DNA of 23,803 nt from CAZTII01 sp964613305 (GTDB taxonomy: Bacteria; Bacillota_I; Bacilli_A; Erysipelotrichales; Erysipelotrichaceae), in contig CAZTII010000023.1 of the NCBI GenBank assembly GCA_964613305.1, forward strand, positions 1-23,803. The letters are read 5' to 3'. The translations under genes were made by a program, and so were the position numbers. The notes beneath the pieces are model-generated. The model was given only the letters and a program-made list of their open reading frames with translations, was not told the origin of the DNA and did not search any database. Shown piece by piece: positions 16,661 to 23,778 of the stretch. Position 1 is the stretch's first letter. Every line of letters starts with the position of its first letter.

Positions 16661-17601
16661 GTTAAGTCCTCCTCTATTTCCCATAGACAGCTACTATAGC
16701 TAAGCCCCGCACCAAAAGCACACATAATTACTTTTTGACCTTTTTTTAATAATCCTTTTTTTGCCATTTCATCGATGACAAGAGGGATGCTTGCTGATGA
16801 AGTATTGCCATATTCTTGTAAATTCATATAGAATTTATTGATATCAATTTTGCATTGACGAGCTACATTTTGTAAAATGCGACTGTTTGCTTGATGACAA
16901 ATATAGTAATCAATATCATTATCGGTATAATTGAAGCGTTCTAAGATGTTGTTAATGCAATAGGATAAAGCATTAATAGCGAAGCGAAATACATCATTAC
17001 CTTTCATTGATAAAGTAATTTTTTGATCAAAAGTATTTGTTGTAACAAGACAATTTGTTTCATCGTGTTCACTGAAACTATAGAACGTTGGTTTGAAGTC
17101 ACTTCTTGTTAAGACAACACTTCCAGCGCCATCACCAAATAAGATACAAGTTCCACGATCACTATAATCAATCATGCTGCTCATTGTTTCAGCCGCAACA
17201 ACTAATATAGTATTGTATTGTTCTAGAAGTGAAGTAGCTACTTGCATGGCCATCATAAAGCCACTACAAGCACCATTTAAATCAAATGCTAATACTTCTT
17301 TTTTTTCGATGCCAAGACGCTTTTTAATTTGACTGGCAATACATGGTGCTAAATTGCTTGGTGTCATTGTTGCTACTAAAATAGCATCAATGTTTTCTTT
17401 GTCGATTCTACTATTTTCTATTGCTCTTAAACTTGCATTGTATGCTAAATCAGCAACATTTTCTTCTTCTACTAGATGACGGCGTTCAATACCAGTGCGT
17501 TGAATAATCCATTCATCAGAGGTATCAACCATCATACTTAAATCGTTGTTTGTTAATATTTTTTGTGGAGCATAGCTGCCACATCCGATTATTTTACTCA
17601 T
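16657..17601 (-). CDS. fabH: 3-oxoacyl-[ACP] synthase III FabH
   Basis: FabH starts fatty-acid synthesis by condensing an acyl-CoA primer with malonyl-ACP. The 314-residue protein has the catalytic triad C112 (NGACSGF), H236 (CHQANSRI) and N266 (EYGNTSSASIP), and the signature DEWIIQRTGIERR (29-41). A good GGAG site lies six bases before the ATG. It overlaps accA by eight bases and fabK by four. Primer choice (straight or branched) cannot be read from these motifs. Confidence 0.97.
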   Translation of the reverse strand: MSKIIGCGSYAPQKILTNNDLSMMVDTSDEWIIQRTGIERRHLVEEENVADLAYNASLRAIENSRIDKENIDAILVATMTPSNLAPCIASQIKKRLGIEKKEVLAFDLNGACSGFMMAMQVATSLLEQYNTILVVAAETMSSMIDYSDRGTCILFGDGAGSVVLTRSDFKPTFYSFSEHDETNCLVTTNTFDQKITLSMKGNDVFRFAINALSYCINNILERFNYTDNDIDYYICHQANSRILQNVARQCKIDINKFYMNLQEYGNTSSASIPLVIDEMAKKGLLKKGQKVIMCAFGAGLSYSSCLWEIEEDLT

Positions 17602-18514
17602 GGCAGTCTCCTATTTTTCTAAATTTTTCATAACGGTGTTTTAATAGATTCTTTTCATTCATCGCTGAGTATTTTTTTAATTGAATCATTAAGTTGTAGC
17701 GAATTTGTTCTAAGCAAAAGTTGAAGTTTTCTTGTGCTCCACCTAATGGCTCATTAATAATTTCATCAACAATACCTTTTTTATATAAATCAAGTGATGT
17801 TAATTCCATTAATTCAGCTGCTTTAGGAGCAAGTGTTTCATCTTTCCATAAAATACTGGCAAACCCTTCAGGTGATAAAATAGAATACATTGCATTTTCT
17901 AGCATCATAATGTGGTTGCTTACCGATAATGCGAGGGCTCCACCACTACCACCTTCTGATAGAACAATGGTAATAATTGGTACGGTAATAGTCATAAATT
18001 GTTTTAAACATTGAGCAATTGCTTCAGCTTGACCGCGTTCTTCCGCACCTTTTCCCGGATATGCTCCAGCAGTATCAACGATGGTGATGATTGGACGACG
18101 AAACTTTTCTGCTTGTTTTGCCAAACGAATTGCTTTACGATATCCTTCAGGATTCATCATGCCAAAATTACTTGCTAAATTTTCGTTTAGATTGCGTCCT
18201 TTGCGTTGTGCTAAAATAGTGACAGGTAGACCTAAAAAGCGTCCAATTCCACCCCAAAGAGCACCATCATCACTAAAGAAGCGATCTCCACGTTGTTCAA
18301 AACAATCAGTGAATAAACTATCGATTAACGTCATTGCTTTTGGACGTTGTTGATGACGAGCAAGGGTTACGATATCCCATGCAGTCATCTCACTGTATGC
18401 TTCACTTCTTAAATCATCAATTTTATTTTGAATGGCGATTGCTTGTTCAGCAGACGCTGTTTCTAATTCTTTTTTTAATGTTGTAATCATCATTTCTGTG
18501 TCTTGTAGTTTCAT
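17594..18514 (-). CDS. accA: Acetyl-CoA carboxylase carboxyltransferase subunit alpha
   Basis: AccA and AccD together form the carboxyltransferase that moves CO2 from biotin to acetyl-CoA. The 306-residue protein has the crotonase-type core with FGMMNPEGYRKA, IVDTAGAYPGKGAEERGQ, LSEGGSGGALAL and YSILSPEGFASILWKD, all typical of AccA. It begins in the accD stop (ATGA) with a CGAGG site just upstream, so the two subunits are probably made in equal amounts. Length is normal for the family. Confidence 0.97.
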   Translation of the reverse strand: MKLQDTEMMITTLKKELETASAEQAIAIQNKIDDLRSEAYSEMTAWDIVTLARHQQRPKAMTLIDSLFTDCFEQRGDRFFSDDGALWGGIGRFLGLPVTILAQRKGRNLNENLASNFGMMNPEGYRKAIRLAKQAEKFRRPIITIVDTAGAYPGKGAEERGQAEAIAQCLKQFMTITVPIITIVLSEGGSGGALALSVSNHIMMLENAMYSILSPEGFASILWKDETLAPKAAELMELTSLDLYKKGIVDEIINEPLGGAQENFNFCLEQIRYNLMIQLKKYSAMNEKNLLKHRYEKFRKIGDCHE

Positions 18515-19383
18515 TTTTTACCTCGAGTATGCAATTTTAGCAGTTTTTCTAAGGTGGATTTCATCGCATGACGAACAATAATATCATCTAAGAAACCGTG
18601 TTCTTGTAAAAATTCAGCGGTTTGAAAGTTTTCTGGTAATTGTTCATTGACAGTTGAAGCGATCACTCGTTTTCCGGCAAATCCGATTAAACATTGTGGT
18701 TCACTTAATAAAATATCACCTAACATAGCAAAACTTGCACTTACCCCACCAGTAGTAGGATGAGTTAAATAGGAAATGTATAGTAGTTTTGCTTCATCGT
18801 GTTTTGCTAAAGCAGCACTTGTTTTTGCCATTTGCATTAAAGAAATAATTCCTTCTTGCATTCTTGCTCCACCAGAACATGTGAAGATGATAAGCGGAAG
18901 ATTATTTTTTGTCGCATATTCGATAATTCGTGTTACTTTTTCACCGACAACTTCTCCCATACTTCCCATTAAGAAACGACTATCCATCGCCCCAATGGCT
19001 ACTTTAATACCACCAATTCTACCAACTCCTGTAATAACAGCTTCAGAAATCTTTGTTTTTTGTTGGTTATCAGCAATTTTTTTATTGTAATCAGGAAAAG
19101 TGTGTTTAGTTGTTGATTTTAATGTAGAAAACAATTCTTTAAAACTATTGTCATCTACAGCGTATTCAATTCTCTTTTTGGCAGAGATTGGATGATGTTT
19201 TTGGCAGTGTGGACATACAAAGAAAGCCTTATCTATTTCAGTATAAGGCAGTTCGCTGTTACATTCACTACATGTCCAACTTGTTGGATCTAGGGTAACT
19301 AATTTAGGTTTTCCTTTTAACATTTCACGATATTGTTCGAAAAACAATAAGCGGTTCTTTCTTTCTTTAAATGCTGAATTCAT
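18511..19383 (-). CDS. accD: Acetyl-CoA carboxylase carboxyltransferase subunit beta
   Basis: The beta half of the carboxyltransferase, 290 residues. An N-terminal zinc ribbon is visible as C38-x2-C41 and C57-x2-C60. The crotonase-type core follows, with GSMGEVVGEK and FTCSGGARMQEG. The ATG at 19383 has GAGG upstream and overlaps the accC end by 17 bases. AccD zinc ribbons are reported to bind nucleic acid in E. coli; nothing here tests that. Confidence 0.97.
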   Translation of the reverse strand: MNSAFKERKNRLLFFEQYREMLKGKPKLVTLDPTSWTCSECNSELPYTEIDKAFFVCPHCQKHHPISAKKRIEYAVDDNSFKELFSTLKSTTKHTFPDYNKKIADNQQKTKISEAVITGVGRIGGIKVAIGAMDSRFLMGSMGEVVGEKVTRIIEYATKNNLPLIIFTCSGGARMQEGIISLMQMAKTSAALAKHDEAKLLYISYLTHPTTGGVSASFAMLGDILLSEPQCLIGFAGKRVIASTVNEQLPENFQTAEFLQEHGFLDDIIVRHAMKSTLEKLLKLHTRGKK

Positions 19384-20734
19384 TGTTTTTTACCTCTTCA
19401 ATAAAATGAGTCAATGAAGCTGTATCATAGCGACCAGCGACAAAAACAGGGTGATGAAATAATAAATATTGAAATTCGATGTTTGTTTCAACACCTTCAA
19501 TTAATAATTCCGATAAAGCGATTCGCATTCTTTTAATTGCTTCTAATCGAGTTGGGCCAAAGGCAATTAATTTACAAATCATTGAGTCATAAAATGGTGG
19601 AATGGTATATCCAGCATATACAGCTGTATCGATACGAATATTTGGGCCACCTGGTAAATGTAGAGTTTTAATTTGACCTGGACATGGCGAGAAATTATTT
19701 TTGGTGTTTTCTGCATTAATACGGCATTCAATCGCATGACCTAACACTTTAACGTCATCTTGAACAAGTTCAAGGGCTTTTCCTTCAGCGGAGCGAATTT
19801 GAAGTTTGATAATATCGACACCAGTAATCATTTCTGTAATCGTATGTTCTACCTGAATACGGGTATTCATTTCCATAAAGTAATGATTTTGTTGTTGGTC
19901 AACTAAAAATTCAATTGTTCCTACACTGTCGTAGCCAACAGCTTTTGCTGCTTTGATCGTATCGTCATATAATGCTTGTTTTGTTTGTGGTAATAAAAAG
20001 TCACTAGGTGCTTCTTCAACGATTTTTTGATTGCGTCGTTGCATAGAACAATCGCGTTCAAAAAGATGGATTACATTTCCAAATTTATCGCATACGAGTT
20101 GTACTTCGATGTGTTTAGGATTTTCAAGATATTTTTCCATGTAAACACTGTCTTCACCGAAAGCAACAAGTGCTTCACTTTTTGCTTGTTGATATGACTT
20201 AAGAAGGTCATTTTCATCATAAACGATGCGCATTCCACGACCACCACCACCATTACTTGCCTTAATGATGACAGGAAAACCGATGGATGCAGCTAATTGT
20301 TTACAGTGTTCCTCGTCAATAATGCATTCTTTAGAACCAGGAATGACGGAAACATTCGCTTGAATCATCGTTGCCCTAGCATTTGACTTATCACCCATTT
20401 TATCGATGACATCAGGGTTAGGACCAATAAAAATAAGACCTTCTTCAATCACTTTTCTAGCAAACGTACTGTTTTCTGATAAAAAACCAAAACCTGGATG
20501 GATAGCATCACAGTTCGTTTTTACAGCTGCAGTGATAACGTTGTTCATATTTAAGTAGCTGTCTTTACTAGAGTTATCGCCAATACATACACTTTCATCA
20601 GCCATTTGGACATGATATGCATCTTTGTCGGCCATAGAGTAAAGAGCTACTGTTTTAATATTAAGCATTTTGCATGTTCGAATGATACGAACGGCAATTT
20701 CACCTCGATTAGCAATACATATTTTTTTTATCAT
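19367..20734 (-). CDS. accC: Acetyl-CoA carboxylase biotin carboxylase subunit
   Basis: AccC uses ATP and bicarbonate to carboxylate the biotin on AccB. The 455-residue ATP-grasp protein shows the N-terminal ANRGEIAVRIIRT, the glycine-rich KASNGGGGRGMR loop, the catalytic region MEMNTRIQVEHTITE and the C-terminal biotin carboxylase domain. Length is normal. It starts inside the accB stop (ATGA overlap). No biotin ligase gene is in the window. Confidence 0.97.
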   Translation of the reverse strand: MIKKICIANRGEIAVRIIRTCKMLNIKTVALYSMADKDAYHVQMADESVCIGDNSSKDSYLNMNNVITAAVKTNCDAIHPGFGFLSENSTFARKVIEEGLIFIGPNPDVIDKMGDKSNARATMIQANVSVIPGSKECIIDEEHCKQLAASIGFPVIIKASNGGGGRGMRIVYDENDLLKSYQQAKSEALVAFGEDSVYMEKYLENPKHIEVQLVCDKFGNVIHLFERDCSMQRRNQKIVEEAPSDFLLPQTKQALYDDTIKAAKAVGYDSVGTIEFLVDQQQNHYFMEMNTRIQVEHTITEMITGVDIIKLQIRSAEGKALELVQDDVKVLGHAIECRINAENTKNNFSPCPGQIKTLHLPGGPNIRIDTAVYAGYTIPPFYDSMICKLIAFGPTRLEAIKRMRIALSELLIEGVETNIEFQYLLFHHPVFVAGRYDTASLTHFIEEVKNNEFSI

Positions 20735-21141
20735 TGAAGTTCAATTAATGGTTGATTGTATTCAACCAATTTCCCACTAGGTGCTAAAATTGCTTTTACA
20801 ACACCAGAAGTAGTCGCTTGAATTTCATTCATTACTTTCATTGCTTCTACAATACCAATAACATCACCAACATTGATGGTTTGTCCAACACTGATTAATG
20901 GTGGCGTATTTGGTGAACGAGTTAAGTAAAAAGTACCAACAAGAGGTGAATTGATTGTGTTTTTACTTACTTCTTTAACTTCTTGAATGACTGGTGCTGA
21001 TTGAACTGGTTGAGCTACAACAACACTACCAGTATTTTTTTCTAAACATATTTTAAAATTTTCAAGTTCGAGACTGAGTTTTGTTAGTGATGAGCTTTCA
21101 AACTCTTTAATCATCGTTTCTATATCGTGTTTATTCATCAT
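20731..21141 (-). CDS. accB: Biotin carboxyl carrier protein of acetyl-CoA carboxylase
   Basis: AccB carries the biotin that shuttles carboxyl between AccC and AccA/AccD. The 136-residue protein has a helical N-terminal part, a short linker and a biotinyl domain with EAMKVMN, the modified Lys being residue 102 from this start. I prefer ATG 21141 (MMNKHD); a TTG at 21147 is in frame and possible. The start is not clear-cut. The only AAGGAG (21161-21166) lies 19 bases before the ATG and forms one arm of a hairpin, so initiation may depend on whether that hairpin opens. Confidence 0.94.
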   Translation of the reverse strand: MMNKHDIETMIKEFESSSLTKLSLELENFKICLEKNTGSVVVAQPVQSAPVIQEVKEVSKNTINSPLVGTFYLTRSPNTPPLISVGQTINVGDVIGIVEAMKVMNEIQATTSGVVKAILAPSGKLVEYNQPLIELQ

Positions 21142-21145
21142 AGTC

Positions 21146-21166
21146 AAAAAAAGGAGTTATCTCCTT
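21146..21166 (-). terminator. Small T-tailed hairpin between acpP and accB, possible partial terminator
   Basis: On the - strand AAGGAG (21166-21161) pairs with CTCCTT (21156-21151) around ATAA, followed by a run of T down to 21146. The hairpin starts right after the acpP stop codon. With only 6 bp it is weak, as expected of a partial terminator in an operon. It also covers the only purine-rich site in front of accB. Confidence 0.55.
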
Positions 21167-21386
21167 ATTTACTCGCTAATAACTTTTCGATGTCAGCAAC
21201 GGTTTTCAATTGAACTAACTCATCATCTTCAATACGAACGTCGAATGCTGTTTCTAATTCTAATGACAACTCAACTGCTGCCAATGAATCAATACCAAGA
21301 TCATCTTTAAGTGAAGCTTCGCTAGTAATTTTGTCTGCGTCTAAGTTTAGAGTGTCTACAAGAACTTCTTTAATTTTTTCTAACAT
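21165..21386 (-). CDS. acpP: Acyl carrier protein
   Basis: ACP holds the growing acyl chain on a phosphopantetheine arm through all FAS-II steps. The 73-residue acidic helical protein has the attachment motif GIDSLAAVEL with Ser34 in DSL. The ATG has a strong AAAGGAG site seven bases upstream. It is the first gene of the operon, directly after the predicted promoter, and is followed by a T-tailed hairpin. Both fit the need for far more ACP than enzyme. Confidence 0.97.
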   Translation of the reverse strand: MLEKIKEVLVDTLNLDADKITSEASLKDDLGIDSLAAVELSLELETAFDVRIEDDELVQLKTVADIEKLLASK

Positions 21387-21412
21387 AATTTTCTCCTTTA
21401 ATAAGCAATTTG

Positions 21413-21441
21413 ATTATAACATCAGCTACTTTAAAAGTAAA
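21413..21441 (-). promoter_or_regulatory. Predicted promoter of the fatty-acid operon, with possible operator
   Basis: On the - strand TTTACT (21441-21436) and TATAAT (21418-21413) are 17 bases apart, with TGT forming an extended -10. Transcription should begin near 21406, 20 bases before acpP. A perfect inverted repeat, TACTTTAAAAGTA (21427-21439), overlaps the -35 and spacer. The + strand stretch AATTTGATTAT (21407-21417) over the -10 resembles one half of the streptococcal FabT box, but the other half is poor. No FapR-type site was recognised. Confidence 0.6.
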
Positions 21442-21548
21442 GCACATCTTGTTTTAAATATTAGATGGTGTAGTTTTCGATATAAAAAGATGTTGTTTTT
21501 AAAATAAATTTACTATAATCACATAATTGTACAAAATTTAACGATATT

Positions 21549-21577
21549 GTTACGTAAACGATTCGGTATACTATAGT
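21549..21577 (+). promoter_or_regulatory. Predicted promoter of small RNA A
   Basis: GTTACG (21549-21554) and TATAGT (21572-21577) are 17 bases apart; an overlapping TATACT at 21567-21572 is an alternative -10. The same arrangement occurs 1507 bases downstream. The conserved block begins well upstream with ATCACATA (21518-21525) and TACAAAATT (21530-21538), which suggests a shared activator site. Confidence 0.45.
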
Positions 21578-21579
21578 CA

Positions 21580-21677
21580 CAAGGAAATAATAACCTTGTT
21601 CAACTATTAATTCCCCCTAAATTGATAGTTAATAAATCCCCTTATATAATAATATGGAGAAGGCGAAAGCCTTTTTT
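21580..21677 (+). ncRNA. Putative C-rich small RNA A
   Basis: A ~98-base element between acpP and the lipoprotein gene, transcribed away from acpP. Hairpin 1: CAAGG (21580-21584) with CCTTG (21594-21598). Hairpin 2: AACTATTAA (21602-21610) with TTGATAGTT (21622-21630), presenting the loop CCCCCTA. Then a single-stranded AAATCCCCTT (21635-21643) and a terminator hairpin with a GAAA loop and a T tract (to 21677). A paralogue lies at 23087-23178. Hairpin 2 has different bases in the two copies but stays paired, while the loop and linker motifs are conserved, which is strong evidence for a functional RNA. No start codon with a ribosome site is present. The layout recalls Listeria LhrC and streptococcal csRNAs, which use C-rich stretches to block ribosome binding sites; kinship is not claimed. 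Confidence 0.68.
21657..21677 (+). terminator. Terminator of small RNA A
   Basis: AAGGC-GAAA-GCCTT (21660-21673) with a stable GNRA loop is followed by a T tract to 21677. It is the exact reverse complement of the hairpin at 21695-21708. Confidence 0.8.
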
Positions 21678-21690
21678 CATTAACATCAAA

Positions 21691-21710
21691 TAAAAAGGCT
21701 TTCGCCTTTT
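21691..21710 (-). terminator. Terminator of the lipoprotein gene
   Basis: Read on the - strand, AAGGCGAAAGCCTT (21708-21695) is followed by TTTATTT, directly after the lipoprotein stop codon. On the + strand it also precedes a T run, so it may act as a backup terminator for small RNA A. Confidence 0.8.
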
Positions 21711-22931
21711 TTACTTTGTTTCTACAAAACTTTCTAATTGTTCAATGGTTACATCTGCTTTCTTTAATGCTTTTTTAATGTAAGTAGTATCTTCTTTTAA
21801 CGTATCAACTAACTCATCACAACTGTATTGTTCGTAATCTTCTAAAGGTCGATATGCTTTTTTACGCGGTGTACCTGTTTTAAAGTCAACGTGACATAGT
21901 GTGTTTTGATTAGAAGAGTAGTCAGTGTATTCTATGTACGTTCCATGATCATCAACGACAAAAGTTGTATAGATATCATTATTAAAGAGGTTGATACGTA
22001 CATAATCTTTCCATGCATAGAACACCATGATTTCATCTTCCATTTCGTTAATTATTTCATTTAAACTAGATGCGATTGTATATTGTTCCTCTAATGTTTC
22101 TGCATAGTCTTTTGATAAGTAGATTTGTAAGTCAGAAGTATCACTATCGACTGATTTTAATTTTTTCTCAATGTTAAAATCAAATGGGATGGATGTTGTT
22201 TTATCTGTTTTTGGATTGTATAACTCAATATCAAAATCTTCGTAATCACTTAGTACAAATGGATCATAGGTTCTTTCTTCTAGTTGTTCTGTGTATTCAA
22301 TCCCTGAGAATTCAACGAAATTTGTTAAATTAGAACGATTTAATTGGCGTAGACGTTCAAAGGCAATATCGTTTTTACCGATGAAAAAGTTACCTTCAGT
22401 ATACGTTAAACTTTTATCAGAATCGTCATACGTATTTTTACTAATCATTTTAATGACATCGTTTTCTACAACATATTGACCATATGATAATTCGTGTTGT
22501 TGAATGCGATAGCTATAGTCATTTTCATTTAATTGTTTGTTAATTTGTTTTGAAGCCGCTTTGACATCAAAAACAAAATTATCAATATTCTTTCCACTCG
22601 CAACATAAGCGTCATATTCTTGATCGTATAATTTTTGAAATAATGAATACCATTCCATCATATAATCATCATCTAAAAAATAATCAAATTGTCCACCTAC
22701 AAAGCCATTATCTTGGAAACATAAAAAGTCTGCGGAATAACTGTCTTTACCATATGATTCTTCATTTTCAGAATATCCTGGCATGACCTGAATGTCACTT
22801 TTGTAAATATAACAGCCAGATACTTGAGTTGTCTTTTTAGGTTTTGGAGTTGTCGTAGTTGTCGTTTTAGTCGTATTACCGCATGATGAAAGTAATAACA
22901 GGACCATAAGTAAAAGTATAGTCTTTTTCAT
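21711..22931 (-). CDS. Lipoprotein of unknown function
   Basis: A 406-residue secreted lipoprotein. The signal peptide (1-16) ends in a clear lipobox LSSC with Cys17 as the lipidated residue. A threonine-rich, then PKPKK linker (20-34) separates the membrane from the folded part. The mature protein is rich in Asp, Glu, Tyr and Lys and looks like a mixed alpha/beta outer-surface domain; I recognise no catalytic motif and assign no function. The ATG has GGAG six bases upstream. A predicted promoter lies at 22982-23010 and a terminator right after the stop, so it is a single-gene unit. The two ends of the gene are flanked by the two related small RNA genes on the opposite strand. Confidence 0.88.
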   Translation of the reverse strand: MKKTILLLMVLLLLSSCGNTTKTTTTTTPKPKKTTQVSGCYIYKSDIQVMPGYSENEESYGKDSYSADFLCFQDNGFVGGQFDYFLDDDYMMEWYSLFQKLYDQEYDAYVASGKNIDNFVFDVKAASKQINKQLNENDYSYRIQQHELSYGQYVVENDVIKMISKNTYDDSDKSLTYTEGNFFIGKNDIAFERLRQLNRSNLTNFVEFSGIEYTEQLEERTYDPFVLSDYEDFDIELYNPKTDKTTSIPFDFNIEKKLKSVDSDTSDLQIYLSKDYAETLEEQYTIASSLNEIINEMEDEIMVFYAWKDYVRINLFNNDIYTTFVVDDHGTYIEYTDYSSNQNTLCHVDFKTGTPRKKAYRPLEDYEQYSCDELVDTLKEDTTYIKKALKKADVTIEQLESFVETK

Positions 22932-22981
22932 AAGTTCTCCAATCTTTTTTTATTTGAATATAGGGGATGTTTGTTAAGTAT

Positions 22982-23010
22982 ATTATAAGTCAGATAGAAG
23001 AAAAGATAAA
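22982..23010 (-). promoter_or_regulatory. Possible promoter of the lipoprotein gene
   Basis: On the - strand a consensus -10 TATAAT (22987-22982) lies 17 bases from a poor -35, TTTATC (23010-23005). The leader would be about 45 bases long. Confidence 0.4.
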
Positions 23011-23055
23011 CAATTGATTTTTTAATCACATATTTCTACAAAATTATTCGATAAT

Positions 23056-23084
23056 ATGACGATAAGCTTTTGTTATAGTATAGT
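23056..23084 (+). promoter_or_regulatory. Predicted promoter of small RNA B
   Basis: ATGACG (23056-23061) and TATAGT (23079-23084) are 17 bases apart; an overlapping TATAGT (23074-23079) preceded by TGT is an alternative extended -10. Upstream ATCACATA (23025-23032) and TACAAAATT (23037-23045) sit at exactly the same distances as in copy A. Confidence 0.5.
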
Positions 23085-23086
23085 CA

Positions 23087-23178
23087 CAAGGAAATAATCC
23101 TTGAATATCTTATCCCCCCTAAATTAAGATATATAAAAATCCCCTTTAATATAATGAAAAAGGCCAAAAGGCCTTTTT
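23087..23178 (+). ncRNA. Putative C-rich small RNA B
   Basis: The paralogue of small RNA A, ~92 bases, between the lipoprotein and the YiiX-like gene. Hairpin 1: CAAGG (23087-23091) with CCTTG (23099-23103). Hairpin 2: ATATCTTA (23105-23112) with TAAGATAT (23125-23132), with six C in the loop followed by TAAA. Then AAATCCCCTTT (23137-23147) and a terminator hairpin ending in T5. Compared with copy A, both arms of hairpin 2 have changed together while CCCCCTAAATT and AAATCCCCTT are unchanged. The two copies may act on the same targets. Confidence 0.68.
23157..23178. terminator. Bidirectional terminator between small RNA B and the YiiX-like gene
   Basis: AAAAAGGCC and GGCCTTTTT pair around AAAA. 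Each strand has a T tail after the stem, so the hairpin can end both the small RNA and the convergent hydrolase gene, whose stop codon is seven bases away. Confidence 0.88.
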
Positions 23179-23184
23179 CATTGT

Positions 23185-23718
23185 TTAAGCATGACTATAA
23201 CGTCCAATTTCTCCATTATAGATTACTTGACCATATTCCATGTGTAAAAAATCATGTGGGCGAACAAGTGTTTCCGGTTTATCGATGAGTTGAACACCTG
23301 ATTCATTTAATACTTCCGCTACAAATTGTGAACAGAAATATTTTTGATCGCGTTTTCTAGCAATTCCAAAATAACAATACACTAATCCCATCGCACTATA
23401 TTTATAATGTTCTTTGTGACGATCGAATTTATTGATGATGCGTTGTAATCGTTTGAATTGTTGTTGAGTAACTGGAACTTTAATTACTCTGATTTTAGAA
23501 TCATGATACACATGAAAAAAACCAGCGCTTTTACTTTCAGTGACAAAACCGGCATTAAACATATTGTTAATTTCTTTGCGACCAAAGGAATATATATGTT
23601 CTAAACTTTCATCTAATGCGATAGAACAGTGATTATAATTAACACCTAATTGTTTTTGAATAACTTTTCCAAGTGCTGTATTAGTTTTGGATAAAACGAT
23701 GTAGATATGTTTTTGCAT
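23185..23718 (-). CDS. YiiX-type permuted papain-like hydrolase (NlpC/P60 superfamily)
   Basis: A 177-residue protein of the YiiX/YaeF-like branch of the NlpC/P60 superfamily. In this circularly permuted fold the catalytic His comes before the Cys. Here H30 in YNHCSIALDES and C129 in KYFCSQFVAEVL fit that order. Members are thought to cleave amide or acyl bonds in peptides or lipids; the substrate is not known. No signal peptide or membrane segment is seen, so it is predicted to be cytoplasmic. A GAGGT site lies eight bases before the ATG. The gene has its own promoter (23750-23778) and shares a terminator with small RNA B. Confidence 0.8.
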   Translation of the reverse strand: MQKHIYIVLSKTNTALGKVIQKQLGVNYNHCSIALDESLEHIYSFGRKEINNMFNAGFVTESKSAGFFHVYHDSKIRVIKVPVTQQQFKRLQRIINKFDRHKEHYKYSAMGLVYCYFGIARKRDQKYFCSQFVAEVLNESGVQLIDKPETLVRPHDFLHMEYGQVIYNGEIGRYSHA

Positions 23719-23749
23719 AAATAATTACCTCAAATTCACAATATAGACT

Positions 23750-23778
23750 ATTCTAGCATACATAACGTACAAAGTAAA
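23750..23778 (-). promoter_or_regulatory. Predicted promoter of the YiiX-like gene
   Basis: On the - strand TTTACT (23778-23773) and TAGAAT (23755-23750) are 17 bases apart, with TGC giving an extended -10. The -35 hexamer is the same as that of the fatty-acid operon. The leader is about 25 bases. Confidence 0.55.

Noticed and set aside
16661..16684. ATG at 16684 as the fabK start
   Set aside because: It would encode the ribosome site of the better GTG start at 16660 as protein and would lengthen the overlap with fabH to 28 bases.
21493..21519. Upstream + strand promoter TTGTTT/TATAAT for small RNA A
   Set aside because: The spacing is 15 bases and the counterpart in copy B reads TTTAAT, so the conserved downstream promoter is preferred; this could be a secondary start.
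21580..21677. Reading the C-rich repeat as a - strand leader element of acpP or the lipoprotein gene
   Set aside because: The conserved promoter elements precede it on the + strand, the T-tailed terminator follows it on the + strand, and acpP has its own promoter further on.
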